A stretch of DNA of 48,243 bases from HyVt-337 sp964428895. Lineage in GTDB: Bacteria > Planctomycetota > Phycisphaerae > SM23-33. The notes beneath the pieces are model-generated. The model ran no database searches, was not told where the DNA came from, and saw only the letters and a list, made by a program, of their open reading frames with translations. Both the position numbers and the translations under genes were made by a program. Location: the NCBI GenBank assembly GCA_964428895.1, contig CAYRZU010000018.1, forward strand, positions 1 through 48,243. The letters run 5' to 3'. Numbering within the stretch: the stretch's first letter is position 1; each line of letters opens with the position of its first letter. This document shows positions 33,152 through 40,981 of this stretch, piece by piece.

Positions 33152-35041
33152 CTAGCCGCCGGTGGTCAGACGACAGAACACCAGGAACTGCTCCACGATC
33201 CCTGACCAGCAGGCGATGACCGCGACGATGGCGGCTGCGGCCATGAACAGACTGAAGCCCCGGACCTCGCAGGTGTTGATGCCCTGGTCGCCGGGGGACC
33301 AGTAGGCGACGATCAGCCAGAGGTACAAGAGGCCCGCCACCACCCAGAGCCACCACGGCAACGACGCAAACAGACCGCCGAGCCGGAGGAACGGGAATCG
33401 GCTGTGACAGATCCGGTCCATCTGGATATCGCCAAGGCCCTGGTTGATCGAGGCGCCAAAGCTCTGTCCGGGCTCGACGACGGCCCGCTGAGCGTCCTCA
33501 GCGGTCTGCCTCGCTCGTTGATTGCGGCGCAACAGCTTCTGGGCGGAGACTTCCCCGCGGCGAAGATTCCACGAGAAGGCCGTTGCCCGGTCGCCCAAGG
33601 CGTCGAGAATGCGCTGGTACGTTCGGCCGGAGACTTCGGCGGCGGCCGCGGCTTGGGTAGCGATCGCTTGTGTTGATTCAATGAGCTTGGGCGTCTCGCT
33701 CCGAAGCTTCTGAGCGGCTATCCGACGGTTCTCGATCAGCACGTCTTCGAGGAAGACCCCTTCGACGGCGGCATCGGTGGTGGCTTTGGTCGTCTCCGTG
33801 GTTAACGTGTTGAGAGAGTCGGCGAGCCCCTTACCGGTCTTAGCCATCGCCTGGCCGTCCTTTTCGGCGGCCTGGAGCGCTTCGACCGCCGGAGTGAAGA
33901 CGTCCGGCAGGGGCTGCAAGTCCTCGATCAACTTCAACGCGTCGGCCTTGGTTGTCTCAGATCGGCTGATGTCCGACGAGGCCTTGCTCTTCTCGTTGCC
34001 GGCCCGTCGCTGGAGCCCTTCGAGCATCCCCAGCTTCCGTTCGACCAGGACGGCCGGCGAGACCCAGTCTTCCGGCAAGGATTCAGGTGTCGGTTGGTCC
34101 TTGAGCTGTTGGGCTTTGAGCAACTCGGCCCGGCCCTGGGCGACAGCCGCGGGCATCTTGGCCAGATCCACGTGCCGCTCGGCCTTTCGGATGAGTTCCT
34201 TGGCGTCCTCGATCTGCTGTTTCGCCTCGGTGATGACCTCGTCGGTGGAGGTCTCGGCCTTTTCCTCTTCGGTCCGGTCTTCGGCCGTTCGGATGGCTCC
34301 CTTGGCCGCGGCGATACGGCTTTGGGCCTCGTCGATTCGGGTGTCCGCGTCGGCCCGGGCGGCCCGGAGGACCTGGCGATCTTCGTCAGTGAGATTCTCC
34401 TTCAGCGCCAATTCCGCCAGCGTTAGGCGCGTTTGGGCGTCGATCATGTCGGCGTCCATTTGCGCCACGGCCGCGTGGGCTTCCTTGATCGCGTCGGCGT
34501 GACTGGCGATGATCTCTTGGCCAATGGTCTTCATTTCGTCGACGTTGGCTTTGGTCAGGTCGGCCGAAATGGAGACCCGCGACGCGCTTTCCAGAACGTC
34601 AGCCAGCATCGCCTCGGCCGCTTGCTTGGCCCGATCCTCCGCGTATTCCATGGCCGTTTCCAAGTCGTCGGCCACGCGTCGCGCCTCTCGCCCAATCAAC
34701 TCCTGCAAGGCGTCGGTCTGCTGAATCGCCGGGATCGGGTCTTCCCAGACGGCGCCTATCGCCATTTGGAATTGTCGCAGCGCCTCGCCCAGGGCGGATT
34801 CCGGAATGATCTGGCCGCCCACGCGGAGCTGATCAGCCAGTCGCTCGGTCCCTTGCCGAGCGGCGGTCATCTGCTCAACGAGCCGTTCAGCCTGATTGTC
34901 GCGAGACAGAGGCCCGTGAATGCCGTGATAGCCAACGTAGAACAGGACAAAGAACAGGGGCGAGATAATGCAGAAGAAGATTGTTACTTCCACGAAGGAC
35001 GCCACCGTGCTTCGGACACCTGCGGATCGCAAAACGCTCAT
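33152..35041 (-). CDS. large coiled-coil membrane protein, unknown function
   Basis: This 629-residue protein has one N-terminal membrane helix (about 17-40, ending VGYHGIHG). Nearly 480 residues of Ala/Glu/Lys/Asp-rich sequence with heptad-like spacing follow (for example EDRAKQAAEAMLADVLE and AKQQIEDAKELIRKAERH). Two C-terminal helices (about 550-575 and 595-620) then occur. The topology places the long coiled coil between membrane anchors on one side of the membrane. No enzymatic motif was found and I do not recognise the family; a tether, scaffold or cell-shape protein is conceivable. AGGAG lies 6 bases before the ATG. A good promoter and a palindrome sit directly upstream. No long repeat is shared with neighbours. 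Confidence 0.6.
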   Translation of the reverse strand: MSVLRSAGVRSTVASFVEVTIFFCIISPLFFVLFYVGYHGIHGPLSRDNQAERLVEQMTAARQGTERLADQLRVGGQIIPESALGEALRQFQMAIGAVWEDPIPAIQQTDALQELIGREARRVADDLETAMEYAEDRAKQAAEAMLADVLESASRVSISADLTKANVDEMKTIGQEIIASHADAIKEAHAAVAQMDADMIDAQTRLTLAELALKENLTDEDRQVLRAARADADTRIDEAQSRIAAAKGAIRTAEDRTEEEKAETSTDEVITEAKQQIEDAKELIRKAERHVDLAKMPAAVAQGRAELLKAQQLKDQPTPESLPEDWVSPAVLVERKLGMLEGLQRRAGNEKSKASSDISRSETTKADALKLIEDLQPLPDVFTPAVEALQAAEKDGQAMAKTGKGLADSLNTLTTETTKATTDAAVEGVFLEDVLIENRRIAAQKLRSETPKLIESTQAIATQAAAAAEVSGRTYQRILDALGDRATAFSWNLRRGEVSAQKLLRRNQRARQTAEDAQRAVVEPGQSFGASINQGLGDIQMDRICHSRFPFLRLGGLFASLPWWLWVVAGLLYLWLIVAYWSPGDQGINTCEVRGFSLFMAAAAIVAVIACWSGIVEQFLVFCRLTTGG

Positions 35042-35057
35042 GCAACACTCCTAATCT

Positions 35058-35072
35058 GACCGGAATCCGGTC
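35058..35072. promoter_or_regulatory. perfect 15-bp palindrome at predicted transcription start
   Basis: GACCGGA-A-TCCGGTC is a perfect inverted repeat with one central base. It falls just after the -10 box and covers the predicted start (near 35066) of the coiled-coil membrane protein gene. That is the classical place for a repressor site; a transcript-end hairpin is the alternative. Confidence 0.4.
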
Positions 35073-35101
35073 ATTATTCGCCCGATTGGGTGAGTTGACA
35101 A
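35073..35101 (-). promoter_or_regulatory. sigma-70-type promoter of the coiled-coil membrane protein gene
   Basis: TTGTCA (5/6) and AATAAT (5/6) on the minus strand are exactly 17 bases apart. The predicted start is near 35066, about 25 bases before the ATG at 35041. Confidence 0.6.
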
Positions 35102-35128
35102 GGCAAAAGGCCCCGGCGTCGAGTCACC

Positions 35129-35374
35129 CTAGTCCTCTTGGGCGTCCTCGGGCAGGTTCCCCTCGGCGGCCAAGTGTCCGTCGGCGCCCTTGCTGAGCAG
35201 TTGGATTTTCTTCTCGGCCTGGTCGAGGATAGTTCGGCACTGCTTGATCAGCTTGATGCCATCGGCGTACTTCTCGATCGACTTCTCAAGGGGGACGTCG
35301 CCTTCCTCAATGGCTTCGACGATCTCCTCGAGTTCGGTCAGGGCTTCTTCGAACGTTGGCTTCTGTTTGGCCAT
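35129..35374 (-). CDS. xseB: exodeoxyribonuclease VII small subunit
   Basis: This 81-residue helical-hairpin protein has the XseB pattern: FEEALTELEEIVEAIEEGDVPLEKSIEKYADGIKLIKQC followed by LDQAEKKIQLL. Several XseB copies bind each XseA in the nuclease that trims single-stranded DNA. The ATG at 35374 has AGGAA at a good distance; a TTG two codons upstream is the alternative. It starts 9 bases after the xseA stop, so the two genes are one operon. A short acidic tail (NLPEDAQED) follows the conserved part. Confidence 0.9.
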   Translation of the reverse strand: MAKQKPTFEEALTELEEIVEAIEEGDVPLEKSIEKYADGIKLIKQCRTILDQAEKKIQLLSKGADGHLAAEGNLPEDAQED

Positions 35375-35383
35375 GGTCAATTC

Positions 35384-36982
35384 CTATGCAGGTGGCTGTG
35401 TGTCGGTATCGCTGGGCGGGTCGAACAGGCCGCCCTGGGCTGGCGCATCGGCGCGCTTGCGTCGACGGCGCTGGGGCCCGATGGGCCCGCCGTCGACGAC
35501 ACTGACGATTCGGCCGTCGGTCAGTTCGGTTTCCAGGCGGTCGCCGCTTTGGATTTGGCCGGCCGACCGAAGGAGTTCGCCGGTGGCGCTGCGCGTGACA
35601 CTGAAGCCGCGCTTCAGTGTGCCCCGGTAGCTCAGGGCCTCCAACTGTCGCTGGGCCGACAGAACGCGCTGCCGGGCCAGGTCGAGTTGGTGCCGGGGGT
35701 GGACGGCCTGAAGGCGGGTCAAGGCTGCGGCTAGGCGATCTCCCTGGCGCTTGGCTGGGCCCCCCAGGGCCCAGGCCAATCGCCCGGTCAGGCGCCCCAA
35801 GAGGGCGCCGGCCCGTTCGGCCAGGCGGGCCGGGTGAAGGGCGGCCAGGTGATTGGCCGCCGGCTCCAGCCGCCGACGCGCTGCGGCCAGCCGATCCTTC
35901 AGGCCGCCGGGTAGGCGGATGGACAGTTCGTCCATGCGCTGGGTCGCCGAACGCAGTCGCCAGGTCGGATCGCGGAAGACCACGCTTCGAAGGACGCCCC
36001 TGAGGGCTTCGGCGCCGTCGTCGACGAGGCGGTTGACCCCGCCGGTCAGCCTGGCGGATAGATCGCCCACCCGAGCAGCGATCTCGGCGCGGTCGGGGAC
36101 GGCCAGTTCGGCCGCGGCGGTGGGAGTCGCGGCGCGAACGTCGGCGACCATGTCGGCGATGGTCACGTCGACTTCGTGGCCGACGCCGCTGATGATGGGA
36201 GTCCGGGCGTTGGCAATTGCGCGGGCGACCGCCTCTTCGTTGAAGGCCCAGAGGTCTTCCAGGCTCCCGCCGCCACGGCCGATGATGAGTGTGTCAATCT
36301 CCAGCCGCGCCGCTGCGGCGTCCAGGTCAGCGATGGCGGCGGCGACCTGCTCGGCCGATCCGTCTCCCTGAACCGCGACGGGCGCGAGGTAAACCCTGGC
36401 CCCCGGCCAGCGGCGGCGAAGCGTGCGGCCGATGTCGCGGATCGCGGCACCGGTGGGGCTGGTAACCACGCCGATGGCGCGGGGGAACCGCGGCAGGGGC
36501 TTCTTGCGGCCCGGCTCGAACAGCCCTTTGGCTTGGAGCTTCTCCTTGAGCTGGCGAAAGGCCAGTTCCAGCGCGCCGGCGCCCTTGGGTGTCAGGGAGT
36601 TGACGTAGAGCTGCAGCTTGCCCTGGGCCTCGTAGACGTCGACGCGTCCGGTGACGATGACTTCCAGCCCGTTCTCGGGCGTAAACTTCAGGCGCGAGGC
36701 CTGGGGGCGCCACATGGCGCAGGGGATCGTGGCGTTGGCGTCCTTGAGCGAGAAGTAGAGATGGCCTGAACTGGCCAGCGTGCAATTGCTGATCTCGCCG
36801 AGCACGGTGACGGTTTTGGGAAAGCTCTGGGCGAGGGCGGCTTTGACCCGGGTGATCAGCGAGGAAACGGACATGGCGCCGCGGTCGGTCTTGGCGTCGG
36901 TTTGCGCGACGCCGACATCCGGCTTTCGGCGCGGGCCGCGAGCCTTGGCCGGGTCGAACAGGGGTGGGTCGGATCGGGCCAT
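35384..36982 (-). CDS. xseA: exodeoxyribonuclease VII large subunit
   Basis: This 532-residue protein has an N-terminal OB domain (VTVLGEISNCTLASSGHLYFSLKD, about 60-83) and a catalytic region. In the latter are GVVTSPTGAAIRDI near 169, IIGRGGGSLEDLWAFNEE near 239 and GVGHEVDVTIADMVADVRAATPTAAAEL near 267-294. An Arg-rich coiled coil then precedes a C-terminal domain with LKRGFSVTRSATGEL. About 40 residues (MARSDPPLFDPAKARGP) precede the conserved start; a later ATG at 36874 is possible, but LFDPAK-type leaders occur in relatives. It degrades single-stranded DNA in repair and mutation avoidance. xseB follows directly. Confidence 0.92.
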   Translation of the reverse strand: MARSDPPLFDPAKARGPRRKPDVGVAQTDAKTDRGAMSVSSLITRVKAALAQSFPKTVTVLGEISNCTLASSGHLYFSLKDANATIPCAMWRPQASRLKFTPENGLEVIVTGRVDVYEAQGKLQLYVNSLTPKGAGALELAFRQLKEKLQAKGLFEPGRKKPLPRFPRAIGVVTSPTGAAIRDIGRTLRRRWPGARVYLAPVAVQGDGSAEQVAAAIADLDAAAARLEIDTLIIGRGGGSLEDLWAFNEEAVARAIANARTPIISGVGHEVDVTIADMVADVRAATPTAAAELAVPDRAEIAARVGDLSARLTGGVNRLVDDGAEALRGVLRSVVFRDPTWRLRSATQRMDELSIRLPGGLKDRLAAARRRLEPAANHLAALHPARLAERAGALLGRLTGRLAWALGGPAKRQGDRLAAALTRLQAVHPRHQLDLARQRVLSAQRQLEALSYRGTLKRGFSVTRSATGELLRSAGQIQSGDRLETELTDGRIVSVVDGGPIGPQRRRRKRADAPAQGGLFDPPSDTDTQPPA

Positions 36983-37037
36983 GACGGGCGCATTCTACCG
37001 GCCGATTCGGACGAATGCACGATGGGACGCCCAATGG

Positions 37038-37066
37038 TTGAATCGGATGAGGGGGATGGCTATGCT
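37038..37066 (+). promoter_or_regulatory. possible promoter of the secreted protein gene
   Basis: TTGAAT (4/6) and TATGCT (4/6) are 17 bases apart, with a predicted start near 37073. It lies between the divergent xseA start and the gene at 37127. Confidence 0.3.
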
Positions 37067-37126
37067 TGGAGGGTGAAGGCGGCGCCGGGTGCGCCCCGTA
37101 GACTCTCGATGGGAAAGGGCAGCATC

Positions 37127-37705
37127 ATGAAACTCCATTTCATTCAGCTTCTTCTGATCGCAGTGATCGTAGCGGCGTATCCCCTGCTCAGCGTCGGTCA
37201 AGAGGCCGAGGCAGCGATGGTCGAGAACCCCGAATACGTGAGTTGGGCGTCGTTCAAGCCCGGGGCCATGGCCAAGGTGCAAATGACGGTCGAAGCAGCC
37301 GGCAACACCTCGGAAATGCTTATGATCACCACGCTGGTGGCGGTTACCGATGAGGAGGCCGTCGTCGAAATGGTGACGGAAGTGACGGCCCAGGGGCAGA
37401 AGATGGTCTCGCCGGCCCAGGAACGCAAGATTCCGGCGAAAGTCGCCGCTCCGCCGGATCCGGAAGAGACTCCCGACGTCGAAATGGAAAAGGGCGAAGA
37501 GGAAATCACCGTCGCGGCTGGCACGTTTCAGTGCGAATGGGCCAAGACCACGATGGTTCAAGATGGCTCAACGATCGTGACGACGGTTTGGATCAGTCCG
37601 GACGTTCCCGGGCGTACCGTCAAGATGGTCGCTCGAACCGAGATGGAGGGGGGCTTTGTGACCACGACGGCATCGGAACTGGTGGAGTACAAGGCCGGCG
37701 AGTAG
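37127..37705 (+). CDS. small secreted protein, unknown function
   Basis: This 192-residue protein has a signal peptide (KLHFIQLLLIAVIVAAYPLLSVGQ, cleavage near residue 24). The mature domain is beta-strand-like and has many Thr, Val and Glu residues, with EEEITVAAGTFQCEWAKTT near residue 125 and a TTVWISPDVPG block. The pattern "I-x-V-x-A-G-x-F-x-C" followed by a W-x-S-P segment resembles small periplasmic beta proteins found in planctomycetes. I do not know a function. The ATG at 37127 has AAGGG 8 bases upstream; the in-frame ATG at 37109 lacks a site. It is a single gene between xseA and the anti-sigma unit. Confidence 0.65.
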   Translation: MKLHFIQLLLIAVIVAAYPLLSVGQEAEAAMVENPEYVSWASFKPGAMAKVQMTVEAAGNTSEMLMITTLVAVTDEEAVVEMVTEVTAQGQKMVSPAQERKIPAKVAAPPDPEETPDVEMEKGEEEITVAAGTFQCEWAKTTMVQDGSTIVTTVWISPDVPGRTVKMVARTEMEGGFVTTTASELVEYKAGE

Positions 37706-37743
37706 GTGAACTTGCGGCGTTCGATGCTGGCGGCGGGGCGCGG

Positions 37744-38763
37744 CTAGTCCGTCAGAGGGCGTGGGTAGGCCGGCAGCAGGAAGCTGTCGGTCGGCTCGGC
37801 CGGGGATTCGTCCCCGCGATAGTCATCGACGCCTTCAATGAGGTAGATGTTGTTGCCGCCCACGCCGGCGGCGGGGGTCTCCGCCCAGGCGACGTGTCCG
37901 GACAGGTACAGCACATTCTGTCCGCGGGCGCCGTGGTTGAGACTTGAACTCATGATGCGGTCTCGATGGAATCGCCCACTTTCGAAGACCGGGGTGGCGT
38001 CACTGAGAATCGCCATTTGGTCGGCCACGCCGGTCAGTTGGGTATCGTCCAAGGATATCCGCTGACCACCGAGGGTGTAGTTGTAGGAATAGTTGATCGC
38101 GTCGGCCGATGGGAAGTCCGACAGGGTCGAATCGACTCGGTAACCGACAGGCCTGACGCGGACGGCCGGACAGACGAACAAGACCATCGGCGTGTAGCCT
38201 TCCTTGACGAGCTTGAACAGCCCGGCGGAGTTACTGGCCGGCGGTTCGCCGTTCCCGGCCAACCATCGGAGGTGCTTGGAATCCGTGGTGGGCAGAACGT
38301 TGCCGTGGTCATAGGCATACTGCTGCAGGTCCGAGCCCATTTGCCCGGCCCTCATGGCGCAGAGGTTCCGGTCCTTTCGGCTTTGCGATTCGCGGACGAA
38401 GGGCAAGAAGGCGGCCACCATCAGAACGATGGCGGCGGCGATGCCGGCTAGTTCTCTGAGGCTGAAGGTTGGCGCAACGGAGCGCCGCCGGCTTAGGTCG
38501 TGGCGGGAAGCGGGGCGTTGCTTGGGGGCCGCCTGGGTGATTGCGGCGAGGGTGCGTTGGGTGAGGTCTTCGGGGGCGGCTGCCTCGGGCAGGGCCCGAA
38601 GCGCGGCAAAGGTGCGGTCGACGTCGTCGTGGAGCTTGGCGAACTGAGGGTCGTCGCCCAGGCGTCGGGCGACCTCTTCGGCTTGGGCTTGATCGCACCG
38701 ACCGAGAATGAAATCAATCAGCAGTTGTTCGTCCCGCTGACGTTGTCTACGACTGTTGCTCAT
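37744..38763 (-). CDS. membrane anti-sigma-like protein with pilin-like C-terminal domain
   Basis: This 339-residue protein has an N-terminal cytosolic helical part (about 1-95, LLIDFILGRCDQAQAEEVARRLGDDPQFAKLHDDV) similar to the region of anti-sigma factors before the anchor, but without the HxxxCxxC zinc motif. It then has one membrane helix (about 104-123) and an extracytoplasmic domain. That domain contains SSSLNHGARGQNVLYLSGHVAW, which resembles the H-X9-DG motif of planctomycete pilin-like proteins with Asp changed to Ser. It starts 17 bases inside the end of the sigma factor gene, the usual sigma/anti-sigma arrangement. Regulation of the sigma factor by an outside signal sensed by the pilin-like domain is inferred. 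Confidence 0.65.
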   Translation of the reverse strand: MSNSRRQRQRDEQLLIDFILGRCDQAQAEEVARRLGDDPQFAKLHDDVDRTFAALRALPEAAAPEDLTQRTLAAITQAAPKQRPASRHDLSRRRSVAPTFSLRELAGIAAAIVLMVAAFLPFVRESQSRKDRNLCAMRAGQMGSDLQQYAYDHGNVLPTTDSKHLRWLAGNGEPPASNSAGLFKLVKEGYTPMVLFVCPAVRVRPVGYRVDSTLSDFPSADAINYSYNYTLGGQRISLDDTQLTGVADQMAILSDATPVFESGRFHRDRIMSSSLNHGARGQNVLYLSGHVAWAETPAAGVGGNNIYLIEGVDDYRGDESPAEPTDSFLLPAYPRPLTD

Positions 38764-39400
38764 ATCCCAATCGCCTCGCTACGGCTTTCCATTTCTCAGC
38801 AAAAAGCCTCACTGCCGTGTGGAGCCGCGACTTGACGGTCCCTAAGGGGGCGTCCACGATCTCGGCGATCTCTTTGTAAGGCATTTCACTAAAATACGAT
38901 AGGACGAGAACCACTCGCAGGTTCTCCGGTAATTCCTCAACTATCTGTTCTACGGACTGACGCAACTCAAGGTTCAGAAGATTCTCCTGCGGAGGCGGAA
39001 CATCTGACGGCATGAGGTCGCCATAGCTGGCCGAATCCTCGTCATGGCCTGGATTCGCGTCGAGGGCGGCCATCTGCCGACGGGTGCGCTTGCGGAGGGC
39101 ATCACGGGCCTTATTGGCGGCGATAGTGAACAGCCACGGTTTGAGGCGGCGGCTGGTGTCGAAGGTGGCCGCCGAGACGTGCAGTTGGAGGAACGTCTCC
39201 TGAAAGACGTCCTCGGCCAGATGGCGGTCACCGGTGAAACGGGTCAAGAAGGCGTACAACTCCTGACGGTATCGTTCAATCAGGTCGCCAAAGGCGCTGC
39301 CGTCGCCGTCGAGGTGCCGCTTGAGCAGATCGCTATCGCTGATCTGCGTGTCGGACGGGTCGTCGCCGGCGGGGCGGTCGTGTTTCTTGCGGGGCGCCAT
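38747..39400 (-). CDS. ECF-type RNA polymerase sigma factor
   Basis: This 217-residue protein has region 2 (LIERYRQELYAFLTRFTGDRHLAEDVFQETFLQLH, about 38-72), then PWLFTIAANKARDALRKRTRR. Region 4 is LPENLRVVLVLSYFSEMPYKEIAEIVDAPLGTVKSRLHTAV (about 165-205) with the expected helix-turn-helix. Sigma factors of this type direct RNA polymerase to stress or envelope genes. The ATG at 39400 lacks a ribosome site but lies 10 bases from a perfect TATAAT, so a leaderless mRNA is possible; the frame is open to 39562. The anti-sigma-like gene overlaps its end. Confidence 0.9.
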   Translation of the reverse strand: MAPRKKHDRPAGDDPSDTQISDSDLLKRHLDGDGSAFGDLIERYRQELYAFLTRFTGDRHLAEDVFQETFLQLHVSAATFDTSRRLKPWLFTIAANKARDALRKRTRRQMAALDANPGHDEDSASYGDLMPSDVPPPQENLLNLELRQSVEQIVEELPENLRVVLVLSYFSEMPYKEIAEIVDAPLGTVKSRLHTAVRLFAEKWKAVARRLGYEQQS

Positions 39401-39409
39401 AAACAATCG

Positions 39410-39415
39410 ATTATA
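39410..39415 (-). promoter_or_regulatory. -10 box just before the ECF sigma gene
   Basis: Perfect TATAAT on the minus strand, 9 bases before the ATG at 39400. Transcription would begin only 2-5 bases before the ATG. No convincing -35 box at 16-18 bases was found. Confidence 0.35.
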
Positions 39416-39713
39416 CACCCTAGCGATGGCGGGCCCAGTTGCAAGTGCGCTCTTGGCAACGACTTCCCCAGCTCTCGTTGGCGCACGCTCACCGTGACAA
39501 CGCCCCGTTTCGGGCGCAGTTTCGCTCTCGGCGGATCTTGCATCGTGGGTCAGGGGGATCACATTTCGCCCGGAAGTGGCAGTCGAGATGGATTGTCGCA
39601 GCTTCGCCAGCGCATGGTGCAGATGCCCTTCGATGTCTTCTACGACCGGTTGGGGGGCAGATGTTCGCGAATTCCTGAGGCATTCCCGGGGGCGTGGGAC
39701 AGGGCTGCTTGGC

Positions 39714-39742
39714 TTGCAGAAGTCCCGTCCGTCCGATAAGAT
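39714..39742 (+). promoter_or_regulatory. possible promoter of the HNH gene
   Basis: TTGCAG (3/6) and TAAGAT (4/6, in the context GATAAGAT) are 17 bases apart; the predicted start is near 39750, about 80 bases before the ATG. Confidence 0.3.
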
Positions 39743-39831
39743 CGTGCATTCTTCAACCGCGCGTCGGCACGCCGATAGCTGTCGTTGAAGGCGATGCCGC
39801 CGCCGGCGAAGTCCACGGTAGGAATGAACGG

Positions 39832-40467
39832 ATGATCACGGCCGGCCCAAGCGCACTGGACACCAGCGTCCTGGTGCTGAACAAGCACTATGCGGCGCTA
39901 CGGGTGGTCCCCGCCCGACGGGCGTTGTGCATGCTGTTCAAACGCATCGCTGAGATCGTCTCCGTCGACGACGGTTCCTACATGTCCCACGACTTCGATT
40001 CCTGGCGCGAGGTCAGCCAATTCAAGGCCAAGTACGAACGCGACCACCACGATTGGATTCGGTGCGTGCGATTCGATCTGGCCGTTCCGCGCGTGCTAAG
40101 ATTGCTGGCCTACGACCGCCTGCCCGTGACCCCCGTTCGCCTGACGCGGCGGAATATCTACGCTCGCGATCGCAGCCATTGCCAATACTGCGGCCGAAAG
40201 TTTTCCACCACGGAACTGACGCTCGATCACATCGTGCCGCGCAGCCAGGGCGGCGGGATGAGTTGGACCAATCTGGTTTGCTGCTGCGTCAAGTGCAACG
40301 TTCGCAAGGGTGGCCGTACGCCCCGCGAGGCCCGAATGAGGCTGATCGTCGAGCCGGTCAAGCCCAAGCGCTCGCCCGTCATCACGCTGCACCTGACCAG
40401 TGAAAAGTACGCTTCCTGGAAGCAGTTCCTGGATGCCGCCTACTGGAACGTGGAATTGCGCGATTAG
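39832..40467 (+). CDS. HNH endonuclease family protein
   Basis: This 211-residue protein has an HNH nuclease core: RDRSHCQYCGRKFSTTELTLDHIVPRSQGG (about 108-137), where DH is the catalytic pair and CQYC the first zinc pair. It continues with WTNLVCCCVKCNVRKGGRTP, giving the second zinc pair CVKC and the Asn. The N-terminal ~100 residues (LVLNKHYAALRVVPARRALCMLFKRIAEIV) are typical of the widespread bacterial stand-alone HNH proteins, whose natural role is not firmly known. The start is the ATG at 39832 with AGGA about 9 bases upstream. It converges on the Mut7-C gene with 20 bases between stops. No methyltransferase or phage gene is nearby. Confidence 0.88.
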   Translation: MITAGPSALDTSVLVLNKHYAALRVVPARRALCMLFKRIAEIVSVDDGSYMSHDFDSWREVSQFKAKYERDHHDWIRCVRFDLAVPRVLRLLAYDRLPVTPVRLTRRNIYARDRSHCQYCGRKFSTTELTLDHIVPRSQGGGMSWTNLVCCCVKCNVRKGGRTPREARMRLIVEPVKPKRSPVITLHLTSEKYASWKQFLDAAYWNVELRD

Positions 40468-40487
40468 GAGCCGGGGCCGGGGGGTAT

Positions 40488-40973
40488 CTATTGGCCGAAG
40501 AGCTCGGCCAACTTCCCCTCTATCTTCTGCCAGTGCGTGCCGTGCCACAACAGCTTGCCGCAGGATTGGCATCGCCAGAAGCGGTCGCAGTGGCGGTAGG
40601 CCAGTGGGGGCGCTTCATCGGTGACCGAATGTTTGGGGATCTCAGTCAGTTCTCCCCCGCAGGCCATGCAGCGAGCGTCGCGCCGCGACAACGGCAATTC
40701 CTGAACAACGAACCGGAGTTGTTCCAGGCGGCCAAGCTGTTGGGGAATGTAGAGAGCCGAGACCTGTCCATCTTTGATCACGTTTCGCTCGAACAGGCCG
40801 CTGTCGCTTGAGAGAATCATTCGATCTTCCGCCGATGCCCGCTGGACCAGGTCGCCGTCGTCGATGCCGTACTCGAAGGCCGCGTCATAGCCGATCGCAC
40901 GCAACCACCGCGCCACCCCCCCCAGCATGGCGTCGCAGAAGAAACGCGGCGGGTTGTCCGCGTCCGGCTTCAT
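40488..40973 (-). CDS. Mut7-C PIN-like RNase domain protein with zinc ribbon
   Basis: This 161-residue protein has the Mut7-C signature: FFCDAMLGGVARWLRAIGYDAAF at 10-32 with the first PIN Asp, then DDGDLVQRA, MILSSDSGLFERN with further acidic residues, and a C-terminal zinc ribbon (CMAC near 100 and CQSC near 135). The ribbon is followed by K-L-L-W-H-G-T-H-W, an H-W motif conserved in this family. PIN-like Mut7-C proteins are predicted single-strand RNases. The start is the ATG at 40973 (MKPDADN), 8 bases after the sirtuin stop. It is the third gene of a compact HAD-sirtuin-RNase operon. Confidence 0.85.
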   Translation of the reverse strand: MKPDADNPPRFFCDAMLGGVARWLRAIGYDAAFEYGIDDGDLVQRASAEDRMILSSDSGLFERNVIKDGQVSALYIPQQLGRLEQLRFVVQELPLSRRDARCMACGGELTEIPKHSVTDEAPPLAYRHCDRFWRCQSCGKLLWHGTHWQKIEGKLAELFGQ

Positions 40974-40981
40974 GGGCAGGC

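Larger units (their letters stand above)
39401..39831. other. 431-bp divergent intergenic region
   Basis: This gap separates the ECF sigma gene (minus) from the HNH endonuclease gene (plus). It contains a TATAAT for the sigma gene and a candidate promoter for the HNH gene. Several short frames cross it, but none has both a ribosome site and a recognisable protein, and I see no repeats or RNA gene. Confidence 0.5.

Noticed and set aside
39439..39678. Small plus-strand frame in the sigma/HNH gap
   Set aside because: No ribosome site and an Arg/His-rich composition without any recognisable domain.
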